64,000 bases of DNA from Crateriforma spongiae. Its GTDB lineage: Bacteria > Planctomycetota > Planctomycetia > Pirellulales > Pirellulaceae. The stretch covers positions 62,001 through 126,000 of the forward strand of contig NZ_JAAXMS010000002.1 in assembly GCF_012290005.1 (NCBI RefSeq), written 5' to 3'. Shown here piece after piece: positions 18,539-28,827 of this stretch. Position 1 is the stretch's first letter, and each line of letters starts with the position of its first letter. The notes beneath the pieces were generated by a model. The model saw only the letters and a list, made by a program, of their open reading frames with translations. It was not told the origin of the DNA and did not search any database. The position numbers and the translations under genes were made by a program.

Positions 18539-19420
18539 ATGCCCCGTGATGCATTCCCCGACGACGGGCCGACGTCCGACACCGTAACTCTCGGGCGAAT
18601 CCGTCTGGGAATGTTTGCCAAATACTGGACACCCGGAAACGTCAAAACGCGCCTGGCCTCCGATCTGGGCGACGATGTGGCCGCCAACGTGTACAGAACG
18701 TTTTTTGAACATTTGTGCCACAGCCTGGGATCTCGATTCCGCCCCAGTGACCAACAAAGCTCGGCAGATCTATCTCGGTCAATCGTGTTTTCCCCCGCAA
18801 CGATGCTGGACCAGGCGATGCAGTCGATCACCGGCCCCTGGGACTGGACGACGCAGCAAGGGGAAGACTTGGGCGAACGCGTGCGGCACTGGTTTTACGA
18901 GGCTGCCGATGGTTTTGATTCCTGTGATGCCGCAGACCGAACGTCCTTGCCGAAAGATGTCTCCGGCACCGACGGTTCTGATCAAACGCACCCCGCCGAT
19001 CGGACAGTGCCCCACAGCACGCCCCCGTCCGATGCCGTGCTGGTCATCGGGTCAGATTGCCCAACAGTATCGCACCACACCATCCGCAAGGCGATCGACC
19101 ACCTGGGTCGAAACGACTTGGTCATCGGTCCGGCCTCCGACGGCGGTTACTACCTGTTGGGCATCCGCACCGAAGCATTGCCACGCTGTGATTCCCTGTT
19201 TGCCAACATTCCCTGGAGCAGCGACAAGGTCCTTTCACTGACGCTTCGAAACGCGAACCAAAACGGTCTGGCGATCGGCATGTTGGAATTGAAGGACGAC
19301 GTCGACACGATCGAAGATCTGAATCGATTGCGTGATCAATTGCGGACCACCAAGCGAACGGAGTTGCATGGATTACGTCAACGATTGGATCAGCTGTTGC
19401 CGCCGCATCCCCCCGTGTGA
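18539..19420 (+). CDS. DUF2064 / TIGR04282 glycosyltransferase-like protein
   Basis: 293 residues, matching the GT-A-like family named rSAM/selenodomain-associated transferase 1. The N-terminal motif MFAKYWTPGNVKTRLASDLG and the core motifs LVIGSDCPTVSH and IGPASDGGYYLLGI, with the acidic residues that bind nucleotide-sugar and metal, are present, as is the C-terminal VDTIEDL. Family length is usually about 200; the extra length is a hydrophilic insert of about 60 residues in the middle (DSCDAADRTSL region). The substrate is unknown. No strong ribosome site precedes the ATG, so a later start at 18611 is possible. Confidence 0.88.
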   Translation: MPRDAFPDDGPTSDTVTLGRIRLGMFAKYWTPGNVKTRLASDLGDDVAANVYRTFFEHLCHSLGSRFRPSDQQSSADLSRSIVFSPATMLDQAMQSITGPWDWTTQQGEDLGERVRHWFYEAADGFDSCDAADRTSLPKDVSGTDGSDQTHPADRTVPHSTPPSDAVLVIGSDCPTVSHHTIRKAIDHLGRNDLVIGPASDGGYYLLGIRTEALPRCDSLFANIPWSSDKVLSLTLRNANQNGLAIGMLELKDDVDTIEDLNRLRDQLRTTKRTELHGLRQRLDQLLPPHPPV

Positions 19421-19509
19421 TCCCCGCCTTGTCTTGTGGTCGGACCGTCGTTTGCGTGGTGTCAGGTTCCGCGGTTGATTCCCCGGAATGATCACGTCAC
19501 GGAAGCAGG

Positions 19510-20727
19510 ATGCCGTCCCGTCGGCGGAAGAATCCGTTTACTTTGCCACTTCATCGATCGAGCCCTTTTGCCGTGAACGATTCGAACCATCGACAGCTTC
19601 TTTCGCCACATCATCTGATCATCGGCGGCGGTGTGATCGGGCTTTCCGTCGCATGGGAATTGGCCAACCGCGGCCTAAGGGTGTCCGTGTTGGACCAAGG
19701 TGCGATCGGCCAGGGAACGTCTTGGGCCGCGGGCGGGATTCTTCCGCCCAATCAGTTCGACACTGCCGTCGACCCGCTGGACCGATTGCGGGGGTTCAGC
19801 CACCGTCGCATCGCACCGTGGTGCGATCGGTTGCAAAAGGTCACCGGCATCGACTGTGGGTACCGTCGGTGTGGAGGTTACTACTTGGCCGACACCCCTG
19901 GCGAAAAGGCGGCGATGATCGGCACGGCCGACTACTGGGACGAAATGCAGATCGAATGCCAGTCGATCTCTCCTGACGAACTAGCATCGCGGCAACCGGC
20001 ATTGTCCGACTGGTGCACGCGACATCCCGATGCGGGCGTCTGGTTCGCACCGGGGGAGGAACAGATTCGCCCGCCTCGTTTGTTGAAGGCGCTACGATCC
20101 GCCTGCGAATCCTCCGGTGTCGAACTGCGAGAATTCTGTGCGGTCGATCAGATCGATCCGGAAACGGGCAACGTGCACCTGGCCGATGACGAAACCATCA
20201 CCGCCGACAAAGTGATCGTCTGCAACGGCGCCTGGGCCGGGCGTTTGCTGCCGGACCAGCGACTGCGCAACAGTGTCGTGCCGGTCCGCGGGCAGATTGT
20301 GCTGATGCGGACGCCACAACCGTTGCTCAGTTCAGTCATCAACATCGGGCATCGCTATCTGCTGTGTCGCGACGACGGGCGAACCCTGGTCGGATCGTGC
20401 GAAGAAGAAGTGGGATTTGATCTGTCGACCACTGATCGGGCGATCGATCAATTGAAACAGTTCGCGTATAACCTGTGCCCTCCGCTGCAGAACGCGCAAA
20501 TCGAACGGACGTGGTCCGGGCTGCGTCCGTTGACGTTTGACGGTTTCCCAATGATCGGCCCTTTGCCGGGATCGAAGCACGTCTTGGTCGCCACGGGACA
20601 TTTTCGCAGCGGGATCCATCTGGCTTTCGGCACCGCCGAATTGGTTGCCGATATTGTCCAGTCCAAAACGCCGATGTTGGATGTGGCCGACTTTCGCGTC
20701 GGCAAACAGTTGGCCAACACGGCATAG
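19510..20727 (+). CDS. thiO: Glycine oxidase ThiO / DAO-family FAD oxidoreductase
   Basis: 405 residues. An FAD-binding Rossmann fold of the DAO family starts at HHLIIGGGVIGLSVAWELA, followed by QGTSWAAGGILPP, and the C-terminal FAD-contact motif GLRPLTFDGFPMIGP and GHFRSGIHLAFGTA are typical of glycine oxidase ThiO. ThiO makes the dehydroglycine used for the thiazole ring of thiamine; other thi genes are not in the window, so the specificity is by resemblance only. The first 21 residues are basic and uncharacteristic, and a GTG at 19573 would give a more usual N-terminus. Confidence 0.8.
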   Translation: MPSRRRKNPFTLPLHRSSPFAVNDSNHRQLLSPHHLIIGGGVIGLSVAWELANRGLRVSVLDQGAIGQGTSWAAGGILPPNQFDTAVDPLDRLRGFSHRRIAPWCDRLQKVTGIDCGYRRCGGYYLADTPGEKAAMIGTADYWDEMQIECQSISPDELASRQPALSDWCTRHPDAGVWFAPGEEQIRPPRLLKALRSACESSGVELREFCAVDQIDPETGNVHLADDETITADKVIVCNGAWAGRLLPDQRLRNSVVPVRGQIVLMRTPQPLLSSVINIGHRYLLCRDDGRTLVGSCEEEVGFDLSTTDRAIDQLKQFAYNLCPPLQNAQIERTWSGLRPLTFDGFPMIGPLPGSKHVLVATGHFRSGIHLAFGTAELVADIVQSKTPMLDVADFRVGKQLANTA

Positions 20728-20767
20728 TCCGCCCACCAATCACACGTTTCTAGGTGTCCACCCACTG

Positions 20768-21466
20768 ATGACCAAAATTGATCCGATCGATGATGAATCC
20801 ATGACACTGGATCCACCGGGAACGATTGTCGTCTTGGGTGCGGGACCGACCGGGATCGAAGCGGCGTTGTATGGACGCTTCCTGGGCTACGATGTCACCC
20901 TGGGCGATTCCCAAGGGATTGCCGGTCTTTGGCAATCGTCCATCGATGACGAACTTCCCGTTGCACCGGAGCAATGTCTGTCACCGTTGGCCAAATCGGC
21001 GCTACGTGCCCAAAGGTCGGAAGAATTGGACATCACGTTGCCAACCACCGCGTCGGCATGGATCGATGATTTTTTGACCGCGCTGACCGAAACCGATCTG
21101 TTGCGTGACCGGCTGGTGATCTCTGCCGTCGAATCGATCGATCAGGTTCCCGTGGAACCCGATCCGGAGGAAGAACCCGTCTCCGAAGATTCAGAAATCG
21201 TTGACGCCGATCAGTTGCCCCCGGATTTCCTGGTGACGTTCGCCGACGGCACGACCAAGAAATGCGAAGCAGTGATCGTGACCCCGGACGCGGGGGAACT
21301 GCCGATTAAATTTGCGTTGCCCACCGAATATTGGTTTGCAATCGATTCAGGCGACCAAGCGTCCGCCGGTGACGCTTTGTTGGCCCAGCGGCGACGCATC
21401 GTCCAGATTTTTGCGATTCTTGCCGGACGTGGTGACCTGGATTTGTACCGCCCCGTGCGGCTGTGA
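20768..21466 (+). CDS. Orphan dinucleotide-binding protein, flavoprotein-like
   Basis: 232 residues from the ATG at 20768 (a second in-frame ATG is at 20801). The N-terminus is a clear Rossmann element, VVLGAGPTGIEAALYGRFLG, like the FAD-binding start of pyridine nucleotide-disulphide or flavin monooxygenase families. The rest lacks the second dinucleotide site and any catalytic Cys pair. There is an acidic insert (EPDPEEEPVSEDSE) and a short C-terminal basic helix. I do not know a function. It follows the ThiO-like gene by 40 nt on the same strand and is closed by a strong terminator, so it is probably the last gene of that transcript. Confidence 0.7.
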   Translation: MTKIDPIDDESMTLDPPGTIVVLGAGPTGIEAALYGRFLGYDVTLGDSQGIAGLWQSSIDDELPVAPEQCLSPLAKSALRAQRSEELDITLPTTASAWIDDFLTALTETDLLRDRLVISAVESIDQVPVEPDPEEEPVSEDSEIVDADQLPPDFLVTFADGTTKKCEAVIVTPDAGELPIKFALPTEYWFAIDSGDQASAGDALLAQRRRIVQIFAILAGRGDLDLYRPVRL

Positions 21467-21537
21467 CCATTGCCAATGCCCTCAACGGGTTCAGGTCCTA
21501 TCGATTGGGACCAATGTACCGATGATGACGCCGCCAG

Positions 21538-21575
21538 ACGGCTGACGCTCCTACGGCGTCAGCCGTTTCTTTTTT
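21538..21575 (+). terminator. Intrinsic terminator
   Basis: An 11-bp perfect stem (21538-21548 pairs with 21556-21566), 7-nt loop and a T-rich run ttctttttt directly after. It lies 71 nt behind the orphan dinucleotide-binding gene and about 95 nt before flbD, so it separates the oxidase unit from the flagellar genes. It is the cleanest terminator I found in the window. Confidence 0.88.
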
Positions 21576-21668
21576 GCAACCGCCGTCGCGTGCGTGCGTC
21601 GTGTCCTAGCTTTTACTGCACGAATCCGCGAACCAAGATTCCGCATCGGGGCAGGGGGAACTTTCCAA

Positions 21669-21896
21669 ATGATCAAGCTGACGCGATTGGACGGCGAAGC
21701 ATTCGTCTTGAATGCCGAACTGATCCGCTACGTCGAAACCCGACCCGATACGTTCATCACGTTGATCAACGGCGAACGCTTGGTGGTCAATGAAACGATG
21801 GACGAAGTCATCGACCGGGCCGTGCACTACCAACAGCAAAAACATTTTTGGAAACCGGCCGTCACGCCCACGCCGATGCCATCGCCAACGCACTAG
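21669..21896 (+). CDS. flbD: Flagellar protein FlbD-like
   Basis: 75 residues, the usual FlbD length. The sequence MIKLTRLDG, LNAELIRYVETRPDTFITL and GERLVVNET matches the small FlbD family found in flagellar operons next to motA. The ATG at 21669 is preceded by a purine-rich AGGGGGAA site. It is the first gene of the flagellar run here. The function is not well defined in most bacteria. Confidence 0.85.
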   Translation: MIKLTRLDGEAFVLNAELIRYVETRPDTFITLINGERLVVNETMDEVIDRAVHYQQQKHFWKPAVTPTPMPSPTH

Positions 21897-22032
21897 GCCT
21901 TGGGTTCCAAACAGCCGACATGGCTTGAGGCCACCAACCGATACCGCCGGCGACGATGCCGGACGCTTTTTGCGAAGCCCGAACCACCGTTTCCATTCAA
22001 GATCCCTTCACTAACGCACTGCGACACAAACC

Positions 22033-22794
22033 ATGGACATAGCCAGCCTGATTGGCCTGTTGCTTGCAATCGGCCTGATCATCGGTTCGATGTTATTGGG
22101 AACCGCGCCGCTGTCGGCCTTCTGCGACATTCCTTCGGTGATGGTCGTGGTCGGCGGTGCGATCGCCGCCGCACTGATTTGCTTCCCACTGGGCAGCATG
22201 CTGAAATCGCCGATGATCGCGTTGAAGGTGTTGCTGAATAAGGGCGAAGACCGCCGCACGCTGATCGAACAGATCGTCAAGCTGGCGGAAACGGCACGTC
22301 GTGATGGATTGCTGGCGTTGGAGTCGCAAATTGCCGAAATCGATCACCCGTTGGTGAAGACAGGCATTCAGATGGCGGTTGATGGCAGCACGCCTGAGGT
22401 CGTTCAAGAAGTCTTGCGGACCGAGGTCGAAGCGATGCAAACACGCCATCGCGAAGGCAAGAGCATCATGGACCAGTTAGGCCGATTCGCACCGGCGTAC
22501 GGGATGATCGGAACGTTGATGGGGCTGATCATGATGCTTCAAGACATGAGTGATCCGTCAGGGATCGGTGCCGGGATGGCGGTGGCACTGATCACGACGC
22601 TGTATGGGGCGATCGTCGCCAACGTCTTCTTCAGTCCGTTCGCGGAAAAACTGGGACTGATCAGTCGAAACGAGATGGTCACGATGGAGATCGCGATCCG
22701 CGGTGTGATGGCGATTCAAAGTGGCGAAAGCCCGCGTGCGATCGACCAAAAACTGCAAACTTTCCTTCCGGCCAAAGAACGCACCCTGGAGTAA
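22033..22794 (+). CDS. motA: Flagellar motor stator protein MotA
   Basis: 253 residues. Four TM segments: about 4-24, 33-52, then a cytoplasmic loop of about 100 residues with conserved charged positions, then two more near 155-175 and 187-207. The family's proline-containing segment is present (APAYGMIGTLMGL). With MotB it forms the ion channel that powers rotation. The stop is 3 nt before the motB start, so co-translation is expected. Confidence 0.95.
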   Translation: MDIASLIGLLLAIGLIIGSMLLGTAPLSAFCDIPSVMVVVGGAIAAALICFPLGSMLKSPMIALKVLLNKGEDRRTLIEQIVKLAETARRDGLLALESQIAEIDHPLVKTGIQMAVDGSTPEVVQEVLRTEVEAMQTRHREGKSIMDQLGRFAPAYGMIGTLMGLIMMLQDMSDPSGIGAGMAVALITTLYGAIVANVFFSPFAEKLGLISRNEMVTMEIAIRGVMAIQSGESPRAIDQKLQTFLPAKERTLE

Positions 22795-22797
22795 TCC

Positions 22798-23574
22798 ATG
22801 AACGAAGAACCGGAAGAAATGGGCATCCCAGAGTGGGTGGTGACCTTCGGCGACATGATGAGTCTGTTGCTGACGTTCTTCATCATGTTGGTGTCCCTTA
22901 GTGAAATCAAAGAAGAAGAAACCTATCAGGCGCTGGTCGATTCGATGCAGCGTTCCTTTGGCTATCAACGCACGATCGAAGCGCTGACGCCAGGCGAATC
23001 AAAGCCGCGGGAATCAAACTTTTCCGTCCTGTCGACCGTCGGCCGCGCCAAGAACAAGAACACCGCCAAGGGTGGCGTGCCACAAAAGGCACCGACTGGT
23101 GAAGACCCGCACGTTCGAATCGTCCGCCCCGGCCAAATGACCGCGGTTGGTTCGGTGATCTTTTTCCCGATGGGGTCCGATGAACTGGACAAGACGGCGC
23201 AGCGGATCTTGAAGGAAGCCGCCGCACAACTGCGTGGCAAACCACAAAAGATCGAAGTCCGTGGGCACACGTCATCCGAATTCGCCGCACGTACACGTGG
23301 TACGGGCAAGGCAATGGAACTGGGTTTCAATCGGGCAAACGCGGTCCGCCGATACCTGATCGAACAAGAAGGCATCGAAGCCGAAAGGTTTCGGATCGCC
23401 ACCGCCGGGGGCACCGAACCGATGCACAACAGCGCCGGCAATGCGGCCACGTCACGCAACCCCCGGGTGGAAGTCTTTCTGTTGGACGAAACCGTGGACG
23501 ACCTTCACGGAACCGAGGAAGAACGACGCAGCGGCCGCAACGAATATTCCACTTCTAATTCGGAGTCGATCTGA
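22798..23574 (+). CDS. motB: Flagellar motor stator protein MotB
   Basis: 258 residues. A short N-terminus, one TM segment (WVVTFGDMMSLLLTFFIML) with the ion-binding Asp19, a linker with the plug region, and a C-terminal OmpA-like peptidoglycan-binding domain (VIFFPMGSDELD, KIEVRGHTS, NRANAVRRYLIEQ, NPRVEV). It anchors the stator to the wall. The last base of its stop codon is the first base of the fliL start (TGATG). Confidence 0.95.
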   Translation: MNEEPEEMGIPEWVVTFGDMMSLLLTFFIMLVSLSEIKEEETYQALVDSMQRSFGYQRTIEALTPGESKPRESNFSVLSTVGRAKNKNTAKGGVPQKAPTGEDPHVRIVRPGQMTAVGSVIFFPMGSDELDKTAQRILKEAAAQLRGKPQKIEVRGHTSSEFAARTRGTGKAMELGFNRANAVRRYLIEQEGIEAERFRIATAGGTEPMHNSAGNAATSRNPRVEVFLLDETVDDLHGTEEERRSGRNEYSTSNSESI

Positions 23575-24128
23575 TGGCAGACACCGACGAATCCAAAGCA
23601 GACGAAGTCAACGAAGCTCCGCAAAAACCACGCAGCAACATCGGACTGATCGTGGCCTTTGTCGCCATGGTCGTCATGGTGGAAACGGGCATGTTCTTTT
23701 TCCTGGTTCCCAGCGCCGATGAAGTCAGCGCTTTGGCCGAACAAAGCCTGATCGAATCCGTCCAGGAAGGTCAGGAAGAAACCGTGAAACAGGAATACGA
23801 TGAAAACCAAAGCATCGAATTCAATCTGGGTGATTTCGGTGAAACCTTCAGCCCCATCGACACCGAGCGAATGTATACGGTCGAAATCACGCTGTTCGGT
23901 CTGATTCGCAAGAAGAACCTGGAAAAGATGGAAAAGGAGTTTGAATCCAAACAGGGGCGTCTGCGGCACGCGATCCGAATGAAAATCCGCAACAGCGAGC
24001 TGACGGAACTGAAAGATAACCAACTGGCCTTGCTACAACGACGAATTTTGACGACATGTAACCACTTGTTGGATGAAGACCTGTTACTGGGGGTGGGATT
24101 CCACAATTACCAGCTGCGTGAACAGTAG
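23574..24128 (+). CDS. fliL: Flagellar basal body-associated protein FliL
   Basis: 184 residues. A short cytoplasmic arm, one TM segment (about 23-45), then a FliL-type extracytoplasmic domain. Its coupling to motB by one base and its position between the stator genes and fliN fit FliL, which associates with the stator and basal body. Sequence conservation of FliL is low, so assignment leans on the topology and the neighbours. Confidence 0.85.
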   Translation: MADTDESKADEVNEAPQKPRSNIGLIVAFVAMVVMVETGMFFFLVPSADEVSALAEQSLIESVQEGQEETVKQEYDENQSIEFNLGDFGETFSPIDTERMYTVEITLFGLIRKKNLEKMEKEFESKQGRLRHAIRMKIRNSELTELKDNQLALLQRRILTTCNHLLDEDLLLGVGFHNYQLREQ

Positions 24129-24291
24129 TTCGGAACGTCGCCGCCACGCGACACCGGGGCTGTGCCGACGGCCGGACGTCGATGCGTGAAACTCGGCGAC
24201 CGGGTTGCGGCGGCCCGCTCAACCCAAGGGCCCCGGTCGATCGTGACAGGGACGGATCAACACCATCGCGGCACCATGCAAGGACGACATC

Positions 24292-24807
24292 GTGTCTGAA
24301 AACGCCGGTCAACCCAAACCCGACGATGCGCCCGCCGCCGATGCGTCGGCTGCGACCGATGCTGCCGTCGATCCGATCACCGATGCCCCGACACAGGGTG
24401 CCGCCGACGGCCCCGGTGCCGCGGACAACCTCAGCACGGACGATATCGAACGCTTGTTGGCCGAAGCTTCCGGTGGATTGGATCAAGCGGTCAATCATCC
24501 GGTATCGGCCGACGCTGAACCCGCACCGTTTCAACTGGACCCGCTTCAGGACAGCCCGGGCGAACTGGATCGGCAAAGCGTCGACCTGTTGGGTGACGTG
24601 GAACTGGACCTGCGGATCGAGCTTGGACGCACCGAAATGCGTTTGGACGAAGTCCTGCAATTGCGCAGCGGCAGCGTCGTCGCCTTGGACAAACTGGCCG
24701 GCGACCCGGTCGACGTGTTCGTTAACGGACGCTTGATCGCCCGCGGCGAAGTCTTGGTGATGAACGACAACTTTTGTGTTCGTGTCACCGAATTGGTCGG
24801 AGTCTGA
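24292..24807 (+). CDS. fliN: Flagellar motor switch protein FliN
   Basis: 171 residues from a GTG at 24292, with AAGGACG 7-13 nt upstream. The N-terminal ~90 residues are Ala/Asp-rich and disordered; the C-terminal ~80 form the SpoA/FliN domain ([47 protein letters not shown]). FliN is part of the C-ring switch. Normally fliM lies between fliL and fliN; here only 163 nt of non-coding sequence separates them. Confidence 0.93.
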   Translation: MSENAGQPKPDDAPAADASAATDAAVDPITDAPTQGAADGPGAADNLSTDDIERLLAEASGGLDQAVNHPVSADAEPAPFQLDPLQDSPGELDRQSVDLLGDVELDLRIELGRTEMRLDEVLQLRSGSVVALDKLAGDPVDVFVNGRLIARGEVLVMNDNFCVRVTELVGV

Positions 24808-24847
24808 CCTACGGGCTATTTCTGGGGAAAAGAAAGGATCTTTCGCC

Positions 24848-25660
24848 ATGACGCAACCGACACAGCCCACCGAACGTTCTCGTTGCCGTGGCGTCGTCCC
24901 CGTGATCGCCACAGTCATCGCATGCTGTGGCTCGTTTGTCACGGCACCCCGAACGGCCCAGGCCCAATCGCACTATGCCGTCCATGATCAATATGCGGTC
25001 CATGAACAAGATACGTCAGTGACCGCGAACCGGGCGATGCAGATCCCGTCCGAAGATGGGCTGGGAATTGATTCGACATCGCCCAGCGAACCGGAATCCG
25101 ACACACGCATCGTGGCACGGACTGGCGGTTTTCCGGCCCTGCGTCAAGACGCGGACACGGCCCCATCCTTTGGCGACCCCAATGAAAAATCGACGGCATC
25201 GATCCCCGCACCGTTGATCACCACCGGCACCAGTCTGGTGATCGTGTTGGGGCTGTTTGCCGGGTTTGTTTGGTTCACCCGACGCTTCGGCGCAACATCG
25301 CGTGGCGGCGGCGAATTGCCACAACAAGTCCTGACCCCGCTGGGCAGCACCGCAATCGATGCCCGTCATCGCATCTGTCTGGTGCGTTGTGGTTCGAAGG
25401 TACTGGTGTTATCGCAAAGCAGTGCCGGCCTAAGCCCTCTGGCGGAAATCACCGATCCCGATGAAGTCCGCATGCTTTGCGCCGCATGCACCGGTAATTC
25501 CAAAAACGAATTCATGCAAACGCTGAAGTCGTTTGAAACCCAGCCGCTTGGACAGGGATTTGCCGGAAGCCCACACGAAGTGCCCGGCGGAATATCGCCG
25601 ACCAACGCTCAAGCCGCCCCGGCAACGCAATCACGCGGCCGTCTGTTTGCCACTGCTTGA
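24848..25660 (+). CDS. fliO: Flagellar biosynthesis protein FliO-like
   Basis: 270 residues from the ATG at 24848, with AAAGGA about 10 nt upstream. A signal-like N-terminus (residues 15-40) is followed by about 75 hydrophilic residues, one TM segment (about 118-140: [14 protein letters not shown]) and a cytoplasmic domain with the FliO pattern (GRIELVQVL-like region as [34 protein letters not shown]). Most FliO proteins are 90-150 residues, so this one has a long N-terminal extension. FliO helps assemble the FliP export channel, but fliP does not follow: the next gene is convergent. Confidence 0.85.
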   Translation: MTQPTQPTERSRCRGVVPVIATVIACCGSFVTAPRTAQAQSHYAVHDQYAVHEQDTSVTANRAMQIPSEDGLGIDSTSPSEPESDTRIVARTGGFPALRQDADTAPSFGDPNEKSTASIPAPLITTGTSLVIVLGLFAGFVWFTRRFGATSRGGGELPQQVLTPLGSTAIDARHRICLVRCGSKVLVLSQSSAGLSPLAEITDPDEVRMLCAACTGNSKNEFMQTLKSFETQPLGQGFAGSPHEVPGGISPTNAQAAPATQSRGRLFATA

Positions 25661-25689
25661 TCGCATCTGGTCGGCGAGCCCCACGCACG

Positions 25690-26634
25690 TCAATTCTTCA
25701 CGATGCGCTGCAACCAATCTCGGCACAATTCCGGCCAAGCCGATGCACCGGAGATTCCCTTCGCCAGCCCCACTCCGTGTCGGCCTTCGGGAAAGACGTG
25801 CATTTCAGCCGGCACGCCATGGTCGACGCAGGCTTGATAGTAAACCAAGCTGTTTTTCACCGGCACGACGGTGTCGGCAGCGGTATGAAACAGGAATGTG
25901 GGCGGCGTCTGCGCCGTGACTTGTTTGTCATTACTCATCAGCGTGACCAATCTCGGATCGGGATCGGTGCCCAACAAATTCCGCTGGCTTCCGGCATGAG
26001 TGAAATCCACACCCATGGCGATCACCGGGTAACACAAGATACTGAAGTCCGGTCGTGAACTGATTTCCGCAATGTGGTCGCCTTGCTGAACATTGGTGTC
26101 AGCGAAGTGTGTTGAAACGGTCGACGCCAAGTGGCCGCCCGCGCTGAAACCGATCACTCCGATCTTGTCAGGGATCACGTTCCATTCTTTCGCATTGGCG
26201 CGAACCGTCTGGATGGCGCGTTGGGCATCGGTCATCGGATAGGGATGCCCATAGCCTTTTCCATCGTTCCCCTGACCACGAACACGGTAGGTACAGATCG
26301 CTGAAGTGAACCCCATCGATCGAAACCAATCCGCGATCTGATAGCCCTCGTGATCCATTGCTCGGCCGCGATAGCCACCGCCGGGAAGGATCACGACGGC
26401 CGGCACAGCATTCTGGGATTCTGCGTGGGTGACGATCAATTGTGGGACATCGCCGTCGCCGGTTTGCGTTGCGCCGGGAACCCCGTCGGGCCACAAATCC
26501 ATGACCTGACGCTGCGACGAATTCTCATCGTCGGCCGTGCACGCGGACTCCGTTCCTCCGGTGGCAATGATCGTGACCAACATGGCCACCATGAATTGGA
26601 CTGTGGGACAAACACGTTCAAAACAGGACTTCAT
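25690..26634 (-). CDS. Secreted alpha/beta hydrolase (esterase, BD-FAE type)
   Basis: 314 residues with a Sec-type signal of about 33 residues. An alpha/beta hydrolase fold with oxyanion motif LPGGGY, nucleophile in GFSAGG, acid in HTAADTVVPV and catalytic His in GRHGVGL. This matches the secreted feruloyl/acetyl-xylan esterase group common in planctomycetes, which removes acyl groups from polysaccharides; substrate is inferred. Its 3' end converges on fliO with 29 nt between. Confidence 0.88.
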   Translation of the reverse strand: MKSCFERVCPTVQFMVAMLVTIIATGGTESACTADDENSSQRQVMDLWPDGVPGATQTGDGDVPQLIVTHAESQNAVPAVVILPGGGYRGRAMDHEGYQIADWFRSMGFTSAICTYRVRGQGNDGKGYGHPYPMTDAQRAIQTVRANAKEWNVIPDKIGVIGFSAGGHLASTVSTHFADTNVQQGDHIAEISSRPDFSILCYPVIAMGVDFTHAGSQRNLLGTDPDPRLVTLMSNDKQVTAQTPPTFLFHTAADTVVPVKNSLVYYQACVDHGVPAEMHVFPEGRHGVGLAKGISGASAWPELCRDWLQRIVKN

Positions 26635-26905
26635 GCGGGCTTCTCTCTTAAGGTTGGGGGTGGGTGCGTGATGAACGGATTGGCCGGGGTGGCCGTCCGC
26701 CTCGCGTCACGGGGGGACTGGCAACTGGGGTCTGACGGGAGTGGCATGAACACCACTGGTGAAATCAAACCTCGCGGGGCAGGGCAGGGTGGTGCACAGT
26801 CGGGCGGACCTTAACGACATCGGCCCATTTGGCTACAAAACACCGCCGCGATCGGCGCGTCGCTTTGAATCTTGCCTCCCGCAGTCACCATCAAAGGTTA
26901 TCGCA

Positions 26906-27793
<888 letters not shown>

Positions 27794-27868
27794 ACCAAGT
27801 TGTTTTGGCGGGGCATTGCATGCAGAACGCCTCACCCCATTTGTCCATTGCCATCGGTCGACCTTGAC

Positions 27869-28717
27869 GTGAATCCTTCCTACTCAAAAGTCTTTGCGAC
27901 GTTCGCGCGGAACAGCCTGATTCGCGACATGACGTTCCGCACCAACTTCATCTTGGATTGCGTCAGCAGCATCGGCTGGACGCTGATGAATGTCGGGTTT
28001 TATCTGATCATCTTTCAGTTCACACCGACAATCGGCGAAGGCACCGGTTGGGATCAAGACCGATTTTTTTTGTTCCTGGCAACGACTTGGTTCATCAACA
28101 GCTTAGTCCAAGCGTTCTTCATGCCCAATGCGGAAGAATTCAGTGAATTGATCCGCACCGGCGGTCTGGATTTCGCATTGCTGAAACCGATCGATACACA
28201 GTTCCTGATCTCATTCCGCAAAGTCAGCTGGAGTTCGCTTTCGAACTTTGCGGCGGGATTGGTGATCGCCGCAGTCGCGTTGTACCGCTTGGCTCATCAC
28301 GAGACCGATCCTTTGGTACCGTCGGCTTTGTCCGTGGTTCTGTACGTCCTGTTTTGCGGCTGCGGTGTGGTGATCATGTACAGCCTGATGATCTGCCTGA
28401 GCGCGACCAGCGTATGGCTGGGACGAAATCAAACGCTGTACAACTTTTGGTTTTACATCACGAACTTCAGCCGCTATCCGATGGAAATCTACAACCGCGG
28501 TTGGGGCACCACGCTGTACGGTTTGTTCACTTTCGTGATTCCCGTGCTGGTGGTTGTCAACGTACCGGCCCGCATTTTGGCCCAGCCCGTCAATCCGGAA
28601 ACCAGCGATCAATGGTGGCTGGTCGGCTGGGCGTTGGTGGCGACTTTGGTCAGCGTGGCGGGCAGCCGGTGGGTGTTTCGGCGGGCGTTGGGCAGTTACC
28701 GCAGCGCCAGTAGCTGA
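27869..28717 (+). CDS. ABC-2 type transporter permease (DUF990-like)
   Basis: 282 residues from a GTG at 27869 (VNPSYSKVFATFARNSL). Six TM segments with the same N-terminal amphipathic pattern (ARNSLIRDMTFRTNFILDC) as the gene before it, so the two would form a heterodimeric membrane part of one exporter. A longer in-frame start at 27800 exists but adds an uncharacteristic Cys/Pro-rich stretch. There is no nucleotide-binding subunit adjacent. Confidence 0.85.
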   Translation: MNPSYSKVFATFARNSLIRDMTFRTNFILDCVSSIGWTLMNVGFYLIIFQFTPTIGEGTGWDQDRFFLFLATTWFINSLVQAFFMPNAEEFSELIRTGGLDFALLKPIDTQFLISFRKVSWSSLSNFAAGLVIAAVALYRLAHHETDPLVPSALSVVLYVLFCGCGVVIMYSLMICLSATSVWLGRNQTLYNFWFYITNFSRYPMEIYNRGWGTTLYGLFTFVIPVLVVVNVPARILAQPVNPETSDQWWLVGWALVATLVSVAGSRWVFRRALGSYRSASS

Positions 28718-28827
28718 GCGTGGGGCGCCACAAAATTTCCGAAATTCGCGGCGCCACATCCGACACCGACGCCGGCCGGGCGGGTTAAATCAGCGGGTAA
28801 CTCTGGTGTTTCAGCTTGCGTGATTCG

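Noticed and set aside
28730-28762. Repeated ggcgccac before the FHA gene
   Set aside because: Two short copies only, GGCGCC is self-complementary and common in GC-rich DNA; no further copies or structure.
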